Below, one piece after another: positions 49,667 to 58,242 of a stretch of DNA of 64,000 bases; position 1 is the first letter of the stretch, and every line of letters starts with the position of its first letter. Made by a program: the position numbers and the translations under genes. The notes under the pieces were generated by a model that worked only from the letters and a program-made list of their open reading frames with translations, was not told the origin of the DNA and ran no database searches. Source of the DNA: Lachnospiraceae bacterium (GTDB lineage Bacteria > Bacillota > Clostridia > Lachnospirales > Lachnospiraceae); contig JAILOI010000060.1 of the NCBI GenBank assembly GCA_024690885.1, positions 1 to 64,000 of the forward strand, written 5' to 3'.

Positions 49667-51775
49667 CTACTTATCCCAGCCCAATGCCTTCCGCTTCTCT
49701 TTCATATCCTCGATTATCTGGTGAGCCAACTGCACCGGGTCGGTGTTTACATTCATGGTAGAGCCAAGCAGTTCCTCGGTTCCGTGCTTTAAGAATTCAA
49801 TCACGTTCTTGGAGCCATAGATTTGAGCCTCCACGCAGTGATAGGAACTGATGCCGTTTAAGCGGAATCCAAGGGCCGCATCGATTCCCTTCTCATTGCC
49901 CCATTCCGGAGAAGAGAAGGCAAATGGCAGTTCACTTAAGTTTTTGCCAAGCTCATTGGCGATGCCGGCAAAAATTCCGGTGGACCGGGTGTTATCAATA
50001 CACTCCCCCACATGCCATACCGGCGGCAAATCATCTTCCAGGAATTCCTGCAAGGATGCACCTGCCTTCTTGCGACCGGAGATGGCACAATACCCCAGCT
50101 TCATCAATGGGAAGGATGCACATCCGTTGGAAATAATCAGGACGTTGTTTTTCAGCAATTCATCTGCCACATCCACAATGCACTTTTCATAGAGTACCTT
50201 GGGATTGTTGCAACCGACCATATTCACTACGCCTAGAATTTTGCCTTCTTGCAATGCCTTGGCCAGTGGTTTCATACTGCCAAATCTGCGGTGGATGTAT
50301 TCCACAGAAAATCCCACTTCCGCCTCTACTTCATACGGCGGAATATAAACCGGAATTCCCTTACGGGACTCAAAACTCTCAATTGCCCGTCGCACAATCT
50401 TCTCTGCTAAGGCCTTGGTCTCGGAAAGATTGCTGTGGTGATGATCATACTCATACCGCTCTGCTCCCGGAAGGCGTGCCGACTCACTGGTAGTGATGAC
50501 CGCTGTTTGAAAGCACTTGGCCACATCCATAATGGATGGAAAGACATCCTGTACATCGGCCACCCACAAATCCAGCGCGCCGGTACCCAGTACCAGTTCC
50601 GCAGAGACCGCATTGGATAGCGGAATGACACCACTATCTCGATACATTGCAGACAAACCGGAACAACAGATGCCATAGAAACGAATGCCCTTCGCGCCCT
50701 TGGATTTTGCCAGTTCCACCAAATCTTCCCGCTTACCGGCTGCCACAATCTGGCTGACCAACAACGGAAGATGTCCGTGCACCGCAATGTTTACGTAGCC
50801 TTTTTTCAATGCTCCGATGTTCACCTTCGAGGTTACCCGGTCTCCCACACCAAACAAGGCGTCGGTGGCTATGGATGCGCCCACTACACCGGAAAAAGTG
50901 AAGGCAAGTCCGCAGCGTAAGAACTGCTGCATAATGCTTTTCCAGTCTCCGTCCGTGGCGCATCCGCTCTTGTGATATGCTTCAAATACTTCATGATATG
51001 CACTGATTGGAAGGATATCCAATTCCTCCCATACCTTCCGTCGCTCCGGCAAGGCACAAGCGGTTATGGTCTTGTATTCATCCGGTACACTTCTGGACAA
51101 ATCCTCCAACAAGGCATCTGCCAAATCTTTTGCTACATGCTTTAACTGGCGATGCTTCTGTGGAATGCCAAACGCTTCCGCAGTGGAACGAATCTTCTGT
51201 TCCCCGAGAATCGGAATGTCCAATTCTCCTTCTGCCGCCTTCTTTAAGGAGAGCATAACCTCTCTGGCGTGCATACCGTGCTGCGATGCACCTGCTGCCG
51301 CAGAACGCAACAGATTTCTGGACACAATCAAATCTGCATCTGCGCCACAGACCCCTTTCGGTGCCTTGGCCGTCACGCGACAAGGTCCCATATTACAGAC
51401 CTTGCAGCATACACCGGCTAACCCGAAATTACACTGGGGTTTCTGGGCATCGAATCGATCGAACGCCGTATCAATACCTAACTGCTCCATGCGCAGCAGC
51501 ATCTCACGAACCGCCGGATCCGGCGTCTGGTCGATGACATCCTGTTTGGATGGGAATGTCTTCCGATATTCCGCCACTGCCTGCATATAATCTCTGGTAA
51601 AGTCTCCCTCTTCTTCCCCGCCATGATGACTTGCTTTCAATGTCACGGTGGGAATTCCGTGCTCATCAAATCCAATCAGGTTCCGATGCGAATGAATATG
51701 TGCGATCCCACCATGCCCATGTTCATGTTTCTGTTCCTGGGTGTGATGATGGTGATGATGCGTCGTGTTACTCAT
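49667..51775 (-). CDS. cooS: CooS-family anaerobic CO dehydrogenase homologue lacking one C-cluster cysteine
   Basis: A 702-residue homologue of Ni,Fe CO dehydrogenase. D- and B-cluster cysteines are all present (Cys115, 123, 124, 127, 132, 143; KPQC...GVCCKVCNMGPC...GVCG). For the C-cluster, the His ligand (His335), GICC (370/371), VGCNN (Cys522), NGCAS (Cys552) and GECIDN (Cys592) are kept, as is the catalytic-type Lys629. But the position of the cysteine in DYQC of the Carboxydothermus enzyme is Asp410 (WVADVQD). Such deviant enzymes can hold an Fe-S-oxo cluster and lack CO activity. The N-terminus has a native six-His run and a further His-rich stretch. Its neighbours concern sulfur uptake, not CO. 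AAGGA lies before the ATG. Confidence 0.88.
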   Translation of the reverse strand: MSNTTHHHHHHTQEQKHEHGHGGIAHIHSHRNLIGFDEHGIPTVTLKASHHGGEEEGDFTRDYMQAVAEYRKTFPSKQDVIDQTPDPAVREMLLRMEQLGIDTAFDRFDAQKPQCNFGLAGVCCKVCNMGPCRVTAKAPKGVCGADADLIVSRNLLRSAAAGASQHGMHAREVMLSLKKAAEGELDIPILGEQKIRSTAEAFGIPQKHRQLKHVAKDLADALLEDLSRSVPDEYKTITACALPERRKVWEELDILPISAYHEVFEAYHKSGCATDGDWKSIMQQFLRCGLAFTFSGVVGASIATDALFGVGDRVTSKVNIGALKKGYVNIAVHGHLPLLVSQIVAAGKREDLVELAKSKGAKGIRFYGICCSGLSAMYRDSGVIPLSNAVSAELVLGTGALDLWVADVQDVFPSIMDVAKCFQTAVITTSESARLPGAERYEYDHHHSNLSETKALAEKIVRRAIESFESRKGIPVYIPPYEVEAEVGFSVEYIHRRFGSMKPLAKALQEGKILGVVNMVGCNNPKVLYEKCIVDVADELLKNNVLIISNGCASFPLMKLGYCAISGRKKAGASLQEFLEDDLPPVWHVGECIDNTRSTGIFAGIANELGKNLSELPFAFSSPEWGNEKGIDAALGFRLNGISSYHCVEAQIYGSKNVIEFLKHGTEELLGSTMNVNTDPVQLAHQIIEDMKEKRKALGWDK

Positions 51776-51794
51776 AATCTTTTTCCTTTTCTCA

Positions 51795-52568
51795 TTAGAT
51801 GTTGTATTCAATATCTGTTTCCACCTTCATGCTGAGCACGTCGAAAATCTTATCACGTACCAGAAGAAAATCTCCGCTGGTCCGGTCTCTGTCATGATGC
51901 AATGGCACCGGAATCACAGCCTTAATCTTGCCCGGATTTGGTGTCATAACCACCACCCGATCCGCCAGATACGTGGCTTCGTCAATATCGTGGGTAACAA
52001 ATATGATTGTCTTCTTCTCGTTTCTGCATAACTCTACAATGTCGTCCTGCAACTTCATTCGGGTGATGGCATCCAATGCGCCAAACGGCTCATCCATAAA
52101 GATAATATCCGGCTCTACTGCCAGTGCTCTTGCAATTGCCACCCGCTGTTTCTGTCCGCCGGATAATTGTCCCGGGAAGCGATTTTTAAATGCTTCCAGC
52201 TTTACCACCTGCAAATAATGCTCGGCGATGCGGCGTCGCTCCTCTTTCTTTAATGACTTCTGTTCTAATCCCAACTCTACGTTGCGGATTACGGTTCGCC
52301 ACGGGAGCAGTCCATAGTTCTGAAAAATCGTTACATTCTTCGTGCTTGGGGCATTCACCTTTTTCCCATCAATTTCTACTACTCCTTCGTCCAACAAATC
52401 AAAGCCGGCGATGGCATTTAGTAACGTGGACTTCCCACAACCGGAAGGACCAAGCAGACAGATTAGTTCTCCCCGTTCGATATCCAGATTTACATCGGAT
52501 AGGGCGCGAAAGATTTGATCCTGCTCCACATAGGACTTGCCCGCGTGTTCAATATGTATGTATGACAT
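51795..52568 (-). CDS. ABC importer ATPase (SsuB/TauB/NrtD-like)
   Basis: A 257-residue ATPase. Walker A GPSGCGKST (about 39), signature LSGGQKQRVAIARAL (about 138), Walker B IIFMDEPFGALD (about 157) and the switch His in VTHDIDEA (about 194) are intact; this DEPFGALD form is typical of nitrate/sulfonate/taurine importers. The start at 52568 has GGAGGT 7 bases upstream and overlaps the permease stop by 2 bases or less. Confidence 0.9.
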   Translation of the reverse strand: MSYIHIEHAGKSYVEQDQIFRALSDVNLDIERGELICLLGPSGCGKSTLLNAIAGFDLLDEGVVEIDGKKVNAPSTKNVTIFQNYGLLPWRTVIRNVELGLEQKSLKKEERRRIAEHYLQVVKLEAFKNRFPGQLSGGQKQRVAIARALAVEPDIIFMDEPFGALDAITRMKLQDDIVELCRNEKKTIIFVTHDIDEATYLADRVVVMTPNPGKIKAVIPVPLHHDRDRTSGDFLLVRDKIFDVLSMKVETDIEYNI

Positions 52569-52569
52569 C

Positions 52570-53328
52570 TTATGCACCTCCCCATGCGCGAAGAATTGCT
52601 TTCTCCAAACGACCGATGAGATAATCCAGAAGCAAACCGATCAAGCCGATGACCAAAATGGTTGCTAACAGATAATCTGCCCGGACATTGTTTCTGGCAT
52701 CAATAATCTGATAGCCCAAGCCGGACTGGGCGCCTACCATCTCGCCGGCTACCAGGAAAATCCAGGCGCTGCCCAAACTGACATGAATGGCGTTGGCGAT
52801 GGATGGAAAGATGGCCGGCAATATAATTTTCCATAACAATGCCGGATACTTGATGCCAAAGCTTTCTGCCACACGAAAATACAAGGGATCCATCCGAAAC
52901 ACCGCGGAGGCAGTGGATAATAGCACCGGAAAAAAAGCGGCGATAAAAATAATAACGATGGCCGGCACATCTCCGATTCCAAACAGCAACACCACAAAGG
53001 GCATCCACGCCGTCGGAGACACCGGTCGCAAGACCTGTAACAATGGATTTACATAGCGATACAACGGTGGAATACAACCCAGCAATAAGCCCAGCATCAC
53101 CGCGCACAAAACGGATAACACATATCCAATCACAAATCGATACATACTTGTTCCAAGAGAGGTAAGCAATTGCCCGGACACAAGCATCTCCCCTAATGCC
53201 TGAAGGGCCATCAGGGGAGATGGGAATAATGCCGCGCTATAATCACTGAACACAAAGGCAATTTGCCACACAATCAACAGAATCAAAATGGAAACAATTA
53301 CGTATCGCAATTCCAGTAGTTTCTTCAT
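52570..53328 (-). CDS. ABC importer permease (SsuC/TauC-like)
   Basis: A 252-residue permease with six hydrophobic helices. The EAA-like loop FRVAESFGIKYPALLWKIILP (about 145) matches the sulfonate/nitrate permease class. The ATG at 53328 has AAGGAG 7 bases upstream, in the tail of the binding-protein gene, so translation is coupled. Confidence 0.9.
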   Translation of the reverse strand: MKKLLELRYVIVSILILLIVWQIAFVFSDYSAALFPSPLMALQALGEMLVSGQLLTSLGTSMYRFVIGYVLSVLCAVMLGLLLGCIPPLYRYVNPLLQVLRPVSPTAWMPFVVLLFGIGDVPAIVIIFIAAFFPVLLSTASAVFRMDPLYFRVAESFGIKYPALLWKIILPAIFPSIANAIHVSLGSAWIFLVAGEMVGAQSGLGYQIIDARNNVRADYLLATILVIGLIGLLLDYLIGRLEKAILRAWGGA

Positions 53329-53338
53329 GTTCTGCTCC

Positions 53339-54262
53339 TTATTCAAACTCTGTTTTTACAAATTCCTCGTAGGTTGGAGGGTTCTCCAACAGGCCGTACT
53401 TTTTGACCTTGTCTGCCAGTTCTGCGTACATCTCTTCCGTGATTTCCAAATCATCAAAGGAAATCCATTCCAAGGAGAGATCCAATACTTCATCTGTCTG
53501 GTTTAGGTTTTCTTTTGCCACACTTAAGGCTTCGTCCCTGGACAGATTACTGCCGGCCGTTTTATAGGTATCTACCACCGTCTTGGCAACCTCGGGCCGC
53601 TGCTCAATGAATGCATCCGTAAGCACCAAACCGCAGCAGATGGAATCCTTCCAAAGCTCTTCCGATTCGCATAACACATGACCGGCTCCGATGGATACAC
53701 CCATGGCTCCAAATGGTTCGGCTACGCAGTATGCGTCAATCGTTCCGGCTGCAAGTGCAGATGGCATCTCGGTTGGTGCAAGTTCCACAATGTGAACGTC
53801 ATCGACGGTTAAATCATTTCTTGCAAGCAAATCATTCACCAAAATATAATGGGAGGACTGGCGGTGGGGAATGGCAATGGTCTTACCGGCCAGCTCTTCC
53901 TCTGTAATTTCATTGGATGCGACGATTACATTACCATCCCGATGTCCCAGGGCAACAGCCTTTAAGCCGACGCCCTCTGCTTTGGATTTCATCGCAAGTT
54001 CAATCAGGATGGATGCACCATCCACATTCCCGGTGTTTAACGCATCCAGCAGTTCCGGCCAGGAGCCATACTTCACCAGTTCAATCTCCACATCCCCGTT
54101 CTCCTCTAACAGTTTTGCTTCCTCCAAAACTGCCAGAGAATGGGTGATGGGCAAATATGCAATCTTGACGGTCTGCTGCTCATTCTGTACGGTTTTGTTT
54201 CCACAGCCCAATATGGTGAGAGCAAGTAAGAGTGCTAAACCAATCGCTTTTACTCGTTTCAT
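53339..54262 (-). CDS. ABC importer substrate-binding lipoprotein (SsuA/NMT1-like)
   Basis: A 307-residue lipoprotein: signal MKRVKAIGLALLLALTILGC with lipobox TILGC (Cys20). The mature part has the NMT1/SsuA fold, with VKIAYLPITHSLAV, the NTGNVDGASI loop and AEPFGAMGVSIGAG (about 183). Ligands in this family include alkanesulfonates, nitrate, taurine and thiamine precursors. Being bracketed by cysK and the cooS homologue favours a sulfur or nitrogen oxy-compound, an inference only. Confidence 0.85.
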   Translation of the reverse strand: MKRVKAIGLALLLALTILGCGNKTVQNEQQTVKIAYLPITHSLAVLEEAKLLEENGDVEIELVKYGSWPELLDALNTGNVDGASILIELAMKSKAEGVGLKAVALGHRDGNVIVASNEITEEELAGKTIAIPHRQSSHYILVNDLLARNDLTVDDVHIVELAPTEMPSALAAGTIDAYCVAEPFGAMGVSIGAGHVLCESEELWKDSICCGLVLTDAFIEQRPEVAKTVVDTYKTAGSNLSRDEALSVAKENLNQTDEVLDLSLEWISFDDLEITEEMYAELADKVKKYGLLENPPTYEEFVKTEFE

Positions 54263-54282
54263 CTTTTTTCTTCTCCTCTTTC

Positions 54283-55215
54283 TTACTCAGTAAACAGTGG
54301 GGTGGAATAATAACGATCTCCGCTATCCGGTAACAAAGCAACGATGGTCTTGCCACGATTCTCCGGGCGCTTTGCCAACTCGATGGCTCCATACAGTGCT
54401 GCACCGGAGGAAATTCCTACGGAAATACCTTCCTTCTTTGCCAGCAACTTTGCAGTATCAAATGCGCTCTGGTTGGATGCCTTAAAGATTTCATCATAGA
54501 CGGATGTATTTAAGGTATCCGGTACGAATCCTGCGCCGATTCCCTGAATCTTGTGTGCACCTGCAGTACCTTCGGAAAGTACCGGGGAATCCTCCGGCTC
54601 CAATGCCACTACCTGCACCTTGTCATTCTGCTGCTTTAAGTATTCCCCTACACCGGTGACGGTTCCGCCGGTTCCAACACCTGCGATAAAGATATCTACT
54701 TCCCCATCCGTATCCTTCCAGATTTCCGGTCCGGTAGTTGCTCTGTGGATGGCTGGGTTTGCCGGGTTTATAAACTGTCCCGGGATGAAGCTGTTTGGTG
54801 TCTCGGCTGCAAGTTCCTCGGCTTTTGCAATGGCACCCTTCATACCCTTGCTGCCCTCGGTCAATACAATTTCGGCCCCATATGCTTTGATAATGTTTCT
54901 TCGCTCCACACTCATGGTTTCCGGCATGGTTAAAATCACGTGATAGCCCTTGGCTGCTCCGATGGCTGCCAAACCAATTCCTGTATTACCGGAAGTTGGC
55001 TCAATAATGGTTGCTCCGGGCTTTAATGCTCCACGATTCTCTGCATCCTCAATCATGGCTTTTGCAATACGGTCCTTGACGCTTCCTGCCGGGTTTAAAT
55101 ATTCCAGTTTCACTAAGACTTTTGCCTCTAAGCCCAGTTCTTTCTCAATATTTACGACCTCCACCAATGGTGTGTTTCCTATTAACTCTAACGTTCCTCT
55201 ATAAATCTTTGACAT
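54283..55215 (-). CDS. cysK: Cysteine synthase A (O-acetylserine sulfhydrylase)
   Basis: A 310-residue PLP enzyme that makes cysteine from O-acetylserine and sulfide. It has IGNTPLVEV (about 10), the PLP lysine in NPAGSVKDRIAKAMI (about 42), the substrate loop EPTSGNTGIGLAAI (about 68) and the PLP-phosphate loop GVGTGGTVTGVG (about 178). The ATG at 55215 has AAGGAGG upstream. First gene of a probable operon cysK-SBP-permease-ATPase-cooS; gaps are short (20 bases to the SBP). Confidence 0.96.
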   Translation of the reverse strand: MSKIYRGTLELIGNTPLVEVVNIEKELGLEAKVLVKLEYLNPAGSVKDRIAKAMIEDAENRGALKPGATIIEPTSGNTGIGLAAIGAAKGYHVILTMPETMSVERRNIIKAYGAEIVLTEGSKGMKGAIAKAEELAAETPNSFIPGQFINPANPAIHRATTGPEIWKDTDGEVDIFIAGVGTGGTVTGVGEYLKQQNDKVQVVALEPEDSPVLSEGTAGAHKIQGIGAGFVPDTLNTSVYDEIFKASNQSAFDTAKLLAKKEGISVGISSGAALYGAIELAKRPENRGKTIVALLPDSGDRYYSTPLFTE

Positions 55216-55327
55216 CTTATTGTGCCTCCTTCCTTTTGTTAGACCTATCATATCCGCAATCTCGCGTTTTGAATAATCGTTCGTTTTTATCGTCCGTGAT
55301 AAATCCAGGTTATCCCGGAAGGCAATT

Positions 55328-55364
55328 AAAAAACGTCCAACGCAGTCATTGCTGCATTGGACGT
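55328..55364 (-). terminator. Terminator after the cupin gene
   Basis: On the minus strand ACGTCCAATGCAG pairs with CTGCGTTGGACGT, followed by six T. It insulates the cysK promoter. Confidence 0.92.
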
Positions 55365-55392
55365 ATCCATCCGTGTTTTCATTTCGGATTGC

Positions 55393-55869
55393 TTAGATGG
55401 TCTCGTAGGCCAGGTATGCCACTTCTTCTGCCACCTTCGGATAGGTTTCATAGATTTCCTGCTTGTTCACCAGGCGAAAGCCTTCGTAGGTGAAGTTTGG
55501 TGTGGTTGCGCAAGAAACAAAGGTATAGCCGTCTTTTTCCAAATTCTCTGCTCCAAAGATGGCGCCCTTGGGAATCAGCACCATGGCGTGCTCCCCGTGC
55601 TCGATGTCATTGCCCAGGGTGAGTTTCTCCATGCGGCCATCCATCAGCATGGTAATCACCATACCGCAGCCCTCGTGATAATACCAAATCTCATCACAAT
55701 CAATCTGATGAAAATGTGAGAGATCTCCGTTGTCCAGAAGGAAGTATATGCTTCCTGCCAGTGGGCGATTGTTGCATTCATAAGGTGCCGTGTAGACTTC
55801 TGCAAACCAGCCGCCTTCCGGGTGCTGCTCCAATTTATATTCCTTCTTTAACACATCTGTTCGACTCAT
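55393..55869 (-). CDS. Cupin protein (DUF985/cupin_5)
   Basis: A 158-residue single-domain cupin of the DUF985 family. HPEGGWFAEVY (about 16) and FHQIDCDEIWYYHEG (about 53), with a later IPKGAIFGAE, give the metal-binding His/Glu pattern of small cupins. Function in this family is not established. It lies 23 bases after the U32-like gene, so the two are probably cotranscribed. Confidence 0.85.
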   Translation of the reverse strand: MSRTDVLKKEYKLEQHPEGGWFAEVYTAPYECNNRPLAGSIYFLLDNGDLSHFHQIDCDEIWYYHEGCGMVITMLMDGRMEKLTLGNDIEHGEHAMVLIPKGAIFGAENLEKDGYTFVSCATTPNFTYEGFRLVNKQEIYETYPKVAEEVAYLAYETI

Positions 55870-55892
55870 GTTTTCCTCCTATTGCGTGCCGG

Positions 55893-56798
55893 CTAAAACA
55901 AATCCAGCGAGCTGTCCAAATAAATTTCCTCCCGCACCACTAAGTGATACTGTGGTTTTGTCATATAATATAATAGAAATTCCAACAAAATAGCACTTCC
56001 CAGGCTTCGCCCCTCGATTTTAAAATTATAAAATCCCTTGGGCAGGTACCTCTGTTGGATATCCTCGATTCCGATGAATCCGGGATTTTTCATCGCATCC
56101 GAAAACCGATAGCCCCGATCCGCCATCGGTGATACACACGCGTGATCCTCGCAGGCTTCTCCCAAGCTTTTGCGGCTGACGTTCTCATAGCAGGCTTGTC
56201 GATCGTAGCAGTCATACCAGCAACATTCATTGCAGAGAAATTCCACTTTCGCTTTTTCTTCCTGCGACAGCCCCTCCAAGTACTCCCAAGCCTTATTCAG
56301 GCGAAAATCGGGCACCACATATTGGAAGTCCCTGCGCTGCAGTTCCGCTTCCATTTGCTTCTCATCCCGCAACACCTTGGTAGTGGAGGATACGTAATAG
56401 AAGTTGGGATAGGTCAGCTTTAAATAAGCCAGCAATCGATCGGAATGCAGGATGATTCCGGTTTTTACACCCGGGATGTTTGAAAACTGTTGGCACAGTG
56501 CATTGCATTGCACATCGGATAAGTGCTTCTCCTCCAACAAGGAATTGCTGAAGGTCAACCGCGGAGATATTCCATATTCCTGCATTAACGCTGCTACGGC
56601 TGCAGGATTTGCTTCTCCAAATCCAACCCGGCCGCCGCCCCACAGGCAATCTCCCGGCGCCCCATAGATAGAGCCAATCTCGCACCAGTCATAGAAGTAT
56701 TCCCGATGTTTCTCATACAACGGAAGAAATACCTGATAAAACTCATAAAATTCAAATAACCCGGGCAGATGATAGACTGCCTTGTTCTGTTGGTTCAT
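55893..56798 (-). CDS. U32-peptidase-like protein with cysteine cluster (uncharacterised)
   Basis: A 301-residue protein not confidently assigned. The C-terminal segment GIEDIQQRYLPKGFYNFKIEGR resembles the KIEGR motif of U32 proteins. A dense cysteine patch around residues 189-221 (CNECCWYDCYDRQAC, then two more) could bind an Fe-S cluster, as in U32-type proteins that act in hydroxylation or RNA modification. N-terminal GAPGDCLWGGGRVGF and RLTFSNSLL fit a TIM barrel. Start ATG 56798 follows GGTGG. Catalytic role unknown. Confidence 0.5.
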   Translation of the reverse strand: MNQQNKAVYHLPGLFEFYEFYQVFLPLYEKHREYFYDWCEIGSIYGAPGDCLWGGGRVGFGEANPAAVAALMQEYGISPRLTFSNSLLEEKHLSDVQCNALCQQFSNIPGVKTGIILHSDRLLAYLKLTYPNFYYVSSTTKVLRDEKQMEAELQRRDFQYVVPDFRLNKAWEYLEGLSQEEKAKVEFLCNECCWYDCYDRQACYENVSRKSLGEACEDHACVSPMADRGYRFSDAMKNPGFIGIEDIQQRYLPKGFYNFKIEGRSLGSAILLEFLLYYMTKPQYHLVVREEIYLDSSLDLF

Positions 56799-57157
56799 CA
56801 CGATACCACCACTTTTTATCTTATTTGTGATTCATCACCATTTTTGTTATACATTCTGTTTACAATTCTACCCAATTACAGATATATAAAACAAAGAGTT
56901 TCTTACATAAGCTGCCGTTCCACAAGCTCATGGACAATCTTTGAGTTCAAAGTTTCCTGTCCCGATTCAAATACTTCATATCAAAAGGAACAATGTTAGA
57001 CTTTCTATGTACCGTACTTTTCTCCACAAATATCTGATTTGCTTTCGTCACAAATATTATAATGTTTCACTCTTCGTCTGATTGTAAATGATAGCCTGTG
57101 AAAAATTTAGCCGCTTTTCCATTCCCTGCAATTAACTTATATGAAAGAATTATATGT
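56799..57157. other. Intergenic region, AT-rich, no gene seen
   Basis: Both flanking genes are on the minus strand. I see no supported ORF, RNA gene or strong hairpin. A possible minus-strand promoter for the U32-like gene (TTGGGT-18-TATAAC, about 56847-56876) is the only candidate. Confidence 0.5.
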
Positions 57158-57664
57158 TTATTTTTTATACGTGCGTACAATGCCGATTACCGAGGCAATA
57201 AAAGCAAACGGCGCCAGTCTGACAAAAACAAATTCAAATCCATGCATGATTGTTCCTGCGACTGCTAATTCCGGATTATTATAATCCCAATTCAAATAAG
57301 GACTCTGCATAATCACAAGCATAGCAAATGTAATAACTATAAGTGCGCACACAAAAATCAGTATCCAACGCACAGTTTTTATCTTAGCCATACGGTTCTT
57401 TGCCAGCTGTAAATTAATCATCTCTAACTTTTCAGAAATCACCTTTCGATCATCAATGGTTGGTTCCGTCACCGTTTCTCCCAGTAATACACTCACAGAG
57501 GTCCCTAATTCATCTGCCAATAAAATTAACATGCTTGAATCTGGAACGGATAACCCATTCTCCCACTTCGACACAGTCTGTCTTACCACATTCAGTTTCA
57601 TTGCCAGTTCTTCTTGCGAAAGGCCTTTTGATTTTCTAAGTTTTCTAATATTTTCATTAAGCAT
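57158..57664 (-). CDS. XRE-family regulator with C-terminal membrane segments
   Basis: A 168-residue protein. An N-terminal XRE HTH (about 5-60) reads IRKLRKSKGLSQEELAMKLN followed by VVRQTVSKWENGLSVPD. After a linker, two hydrophobic segments (about 97-117 and 135-160) predict a membrane-anchored regulator. This arrangement is common in Firmicutes; the signal is unknown. Nested inverted repeats upstream (57688-57729) are likely its operator. Confidence 0.88.
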   Translation of the reverse strand: MLNENIRKLRKSKGLSQEELAMKLNVVRQTVSKWENGLSVPDSSMLILLADELGTSVSVLLGETVTEPTIDDRKVISEKLEMINLQLAKNRMAKIKTVRWILIFVCALIVITFAMLVIMQSPYLNWDYNNPELAVAGTIMHGFEFVFVRLAPFAFIASVIGIVRTYKK

Positions 57665-57687
57665 AACCTACGCCTCCTTGTTTTGCT

Positions 57688-57729
57688 GACTCAATTCTAG
57701 AATCAAATGAGTCGTTGCAACAAGCAACG
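57688..57729. promoter_or_regulatory. Nested inverted repeats over the XRE promoter
   Basis: GACTCA/TGAGTC (57688-57713) encloses the perfect palindrome ATTCTAGAAT (57694-57703), and CGTTGC/GCAACG (57713-57729) adjoins it. The minus-strand -10 TAGAAT lies inside the first. Confidence 0.6.
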
Positions 57730-57780
57730 CATATTAACATTGGCTTAATATAAGGTCAGGGTCAATACAAATTGCTCGTT

Positions 57781-58242
57781 CTATTTCACCGGTACACAGT
57801 GCTTGTCATTGATATCGCATACCTTCTGCACACGATTTCGATACTTTGGATCCATCAGTGGCTCGGTTGTAAGCCAGGTCTTCACCACTTCCATTGCCAT
57901 AAGGCCACCTATAATTTTTGCCCCAAGGCATAAGATATTGGAATCCGTATGTTGTCTGGCAAGTGTTGCACATAACGGATCCTGACACACAGCTGCATAG
58001 CATCCATTAATTTTATTGGCAATCAATGCACTTCCATATCCGACACCATCGCAGAAAATTCCGCGGTCGCATTCACCCTTGGCGACAGCCAAACTTGCCG
58101 GATATACGAAGTCCGATAAATCGCAGGATGTACTGTCATACGTTCCGAAGTCTTCCACCTCATAGCCCTGTTCCAACAGATACTGCTTTATCTCTTCTTT
58201 CATCTGTGTTCCTGCGTGATCATTTGCCATGGCAATTTTCAT
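57781..58242 (-). CDS. rpiB: RpiB/LacAB-family sugar-phosphate isomerase
   Basis: A 153-residue isomerase of the ribose-5-phosphate isomerase B/LacAB family. It has MANDHAGTQMKEE (about 4) and the active-site loop GIFCDGVGYGSALIANK (about 65), where the usual CGTG is FCDGVG, so the catalytic Cys position has shifted relative to canonical RpiB. NILCLGAKIIGG matches the family. Interconversion of ribose- and ribulose-phosphates is the default role, but a related sugar phosphate is possible. AAGGAGG lies before ATG 58242. Confidence 0.85.
   Translation of the reverse strand: MKIAMANDHAGTQMKEEIKQYLLEQGYEVEDFGTYDSTSCDLSDFVYPASLAVAKGECDRGIFCDGVGYGSALIANKINGCYAAVCQDPLCATLARQHTDSNILCLGAKIIGGLMAMEVVKTWLTTEPLMDPKYRNRVQKVCDINDKHCVPVK

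Noticed and set aside
51720-51775. Six-His run as a cloning-vector tag
   Set aside because: It is followed by further natural His-rich sequence and lies in an intact chromosomal operon with a normal ribosome site.
49667-51775. Hydroxylamine reductase (hybrid-cluster protein Hcp) for the cooS gene
   Set aside because: The paired B- and D-cluster cysteines and all later CooS motifs are present in order; only one ligand differs, so CooS family is retained.
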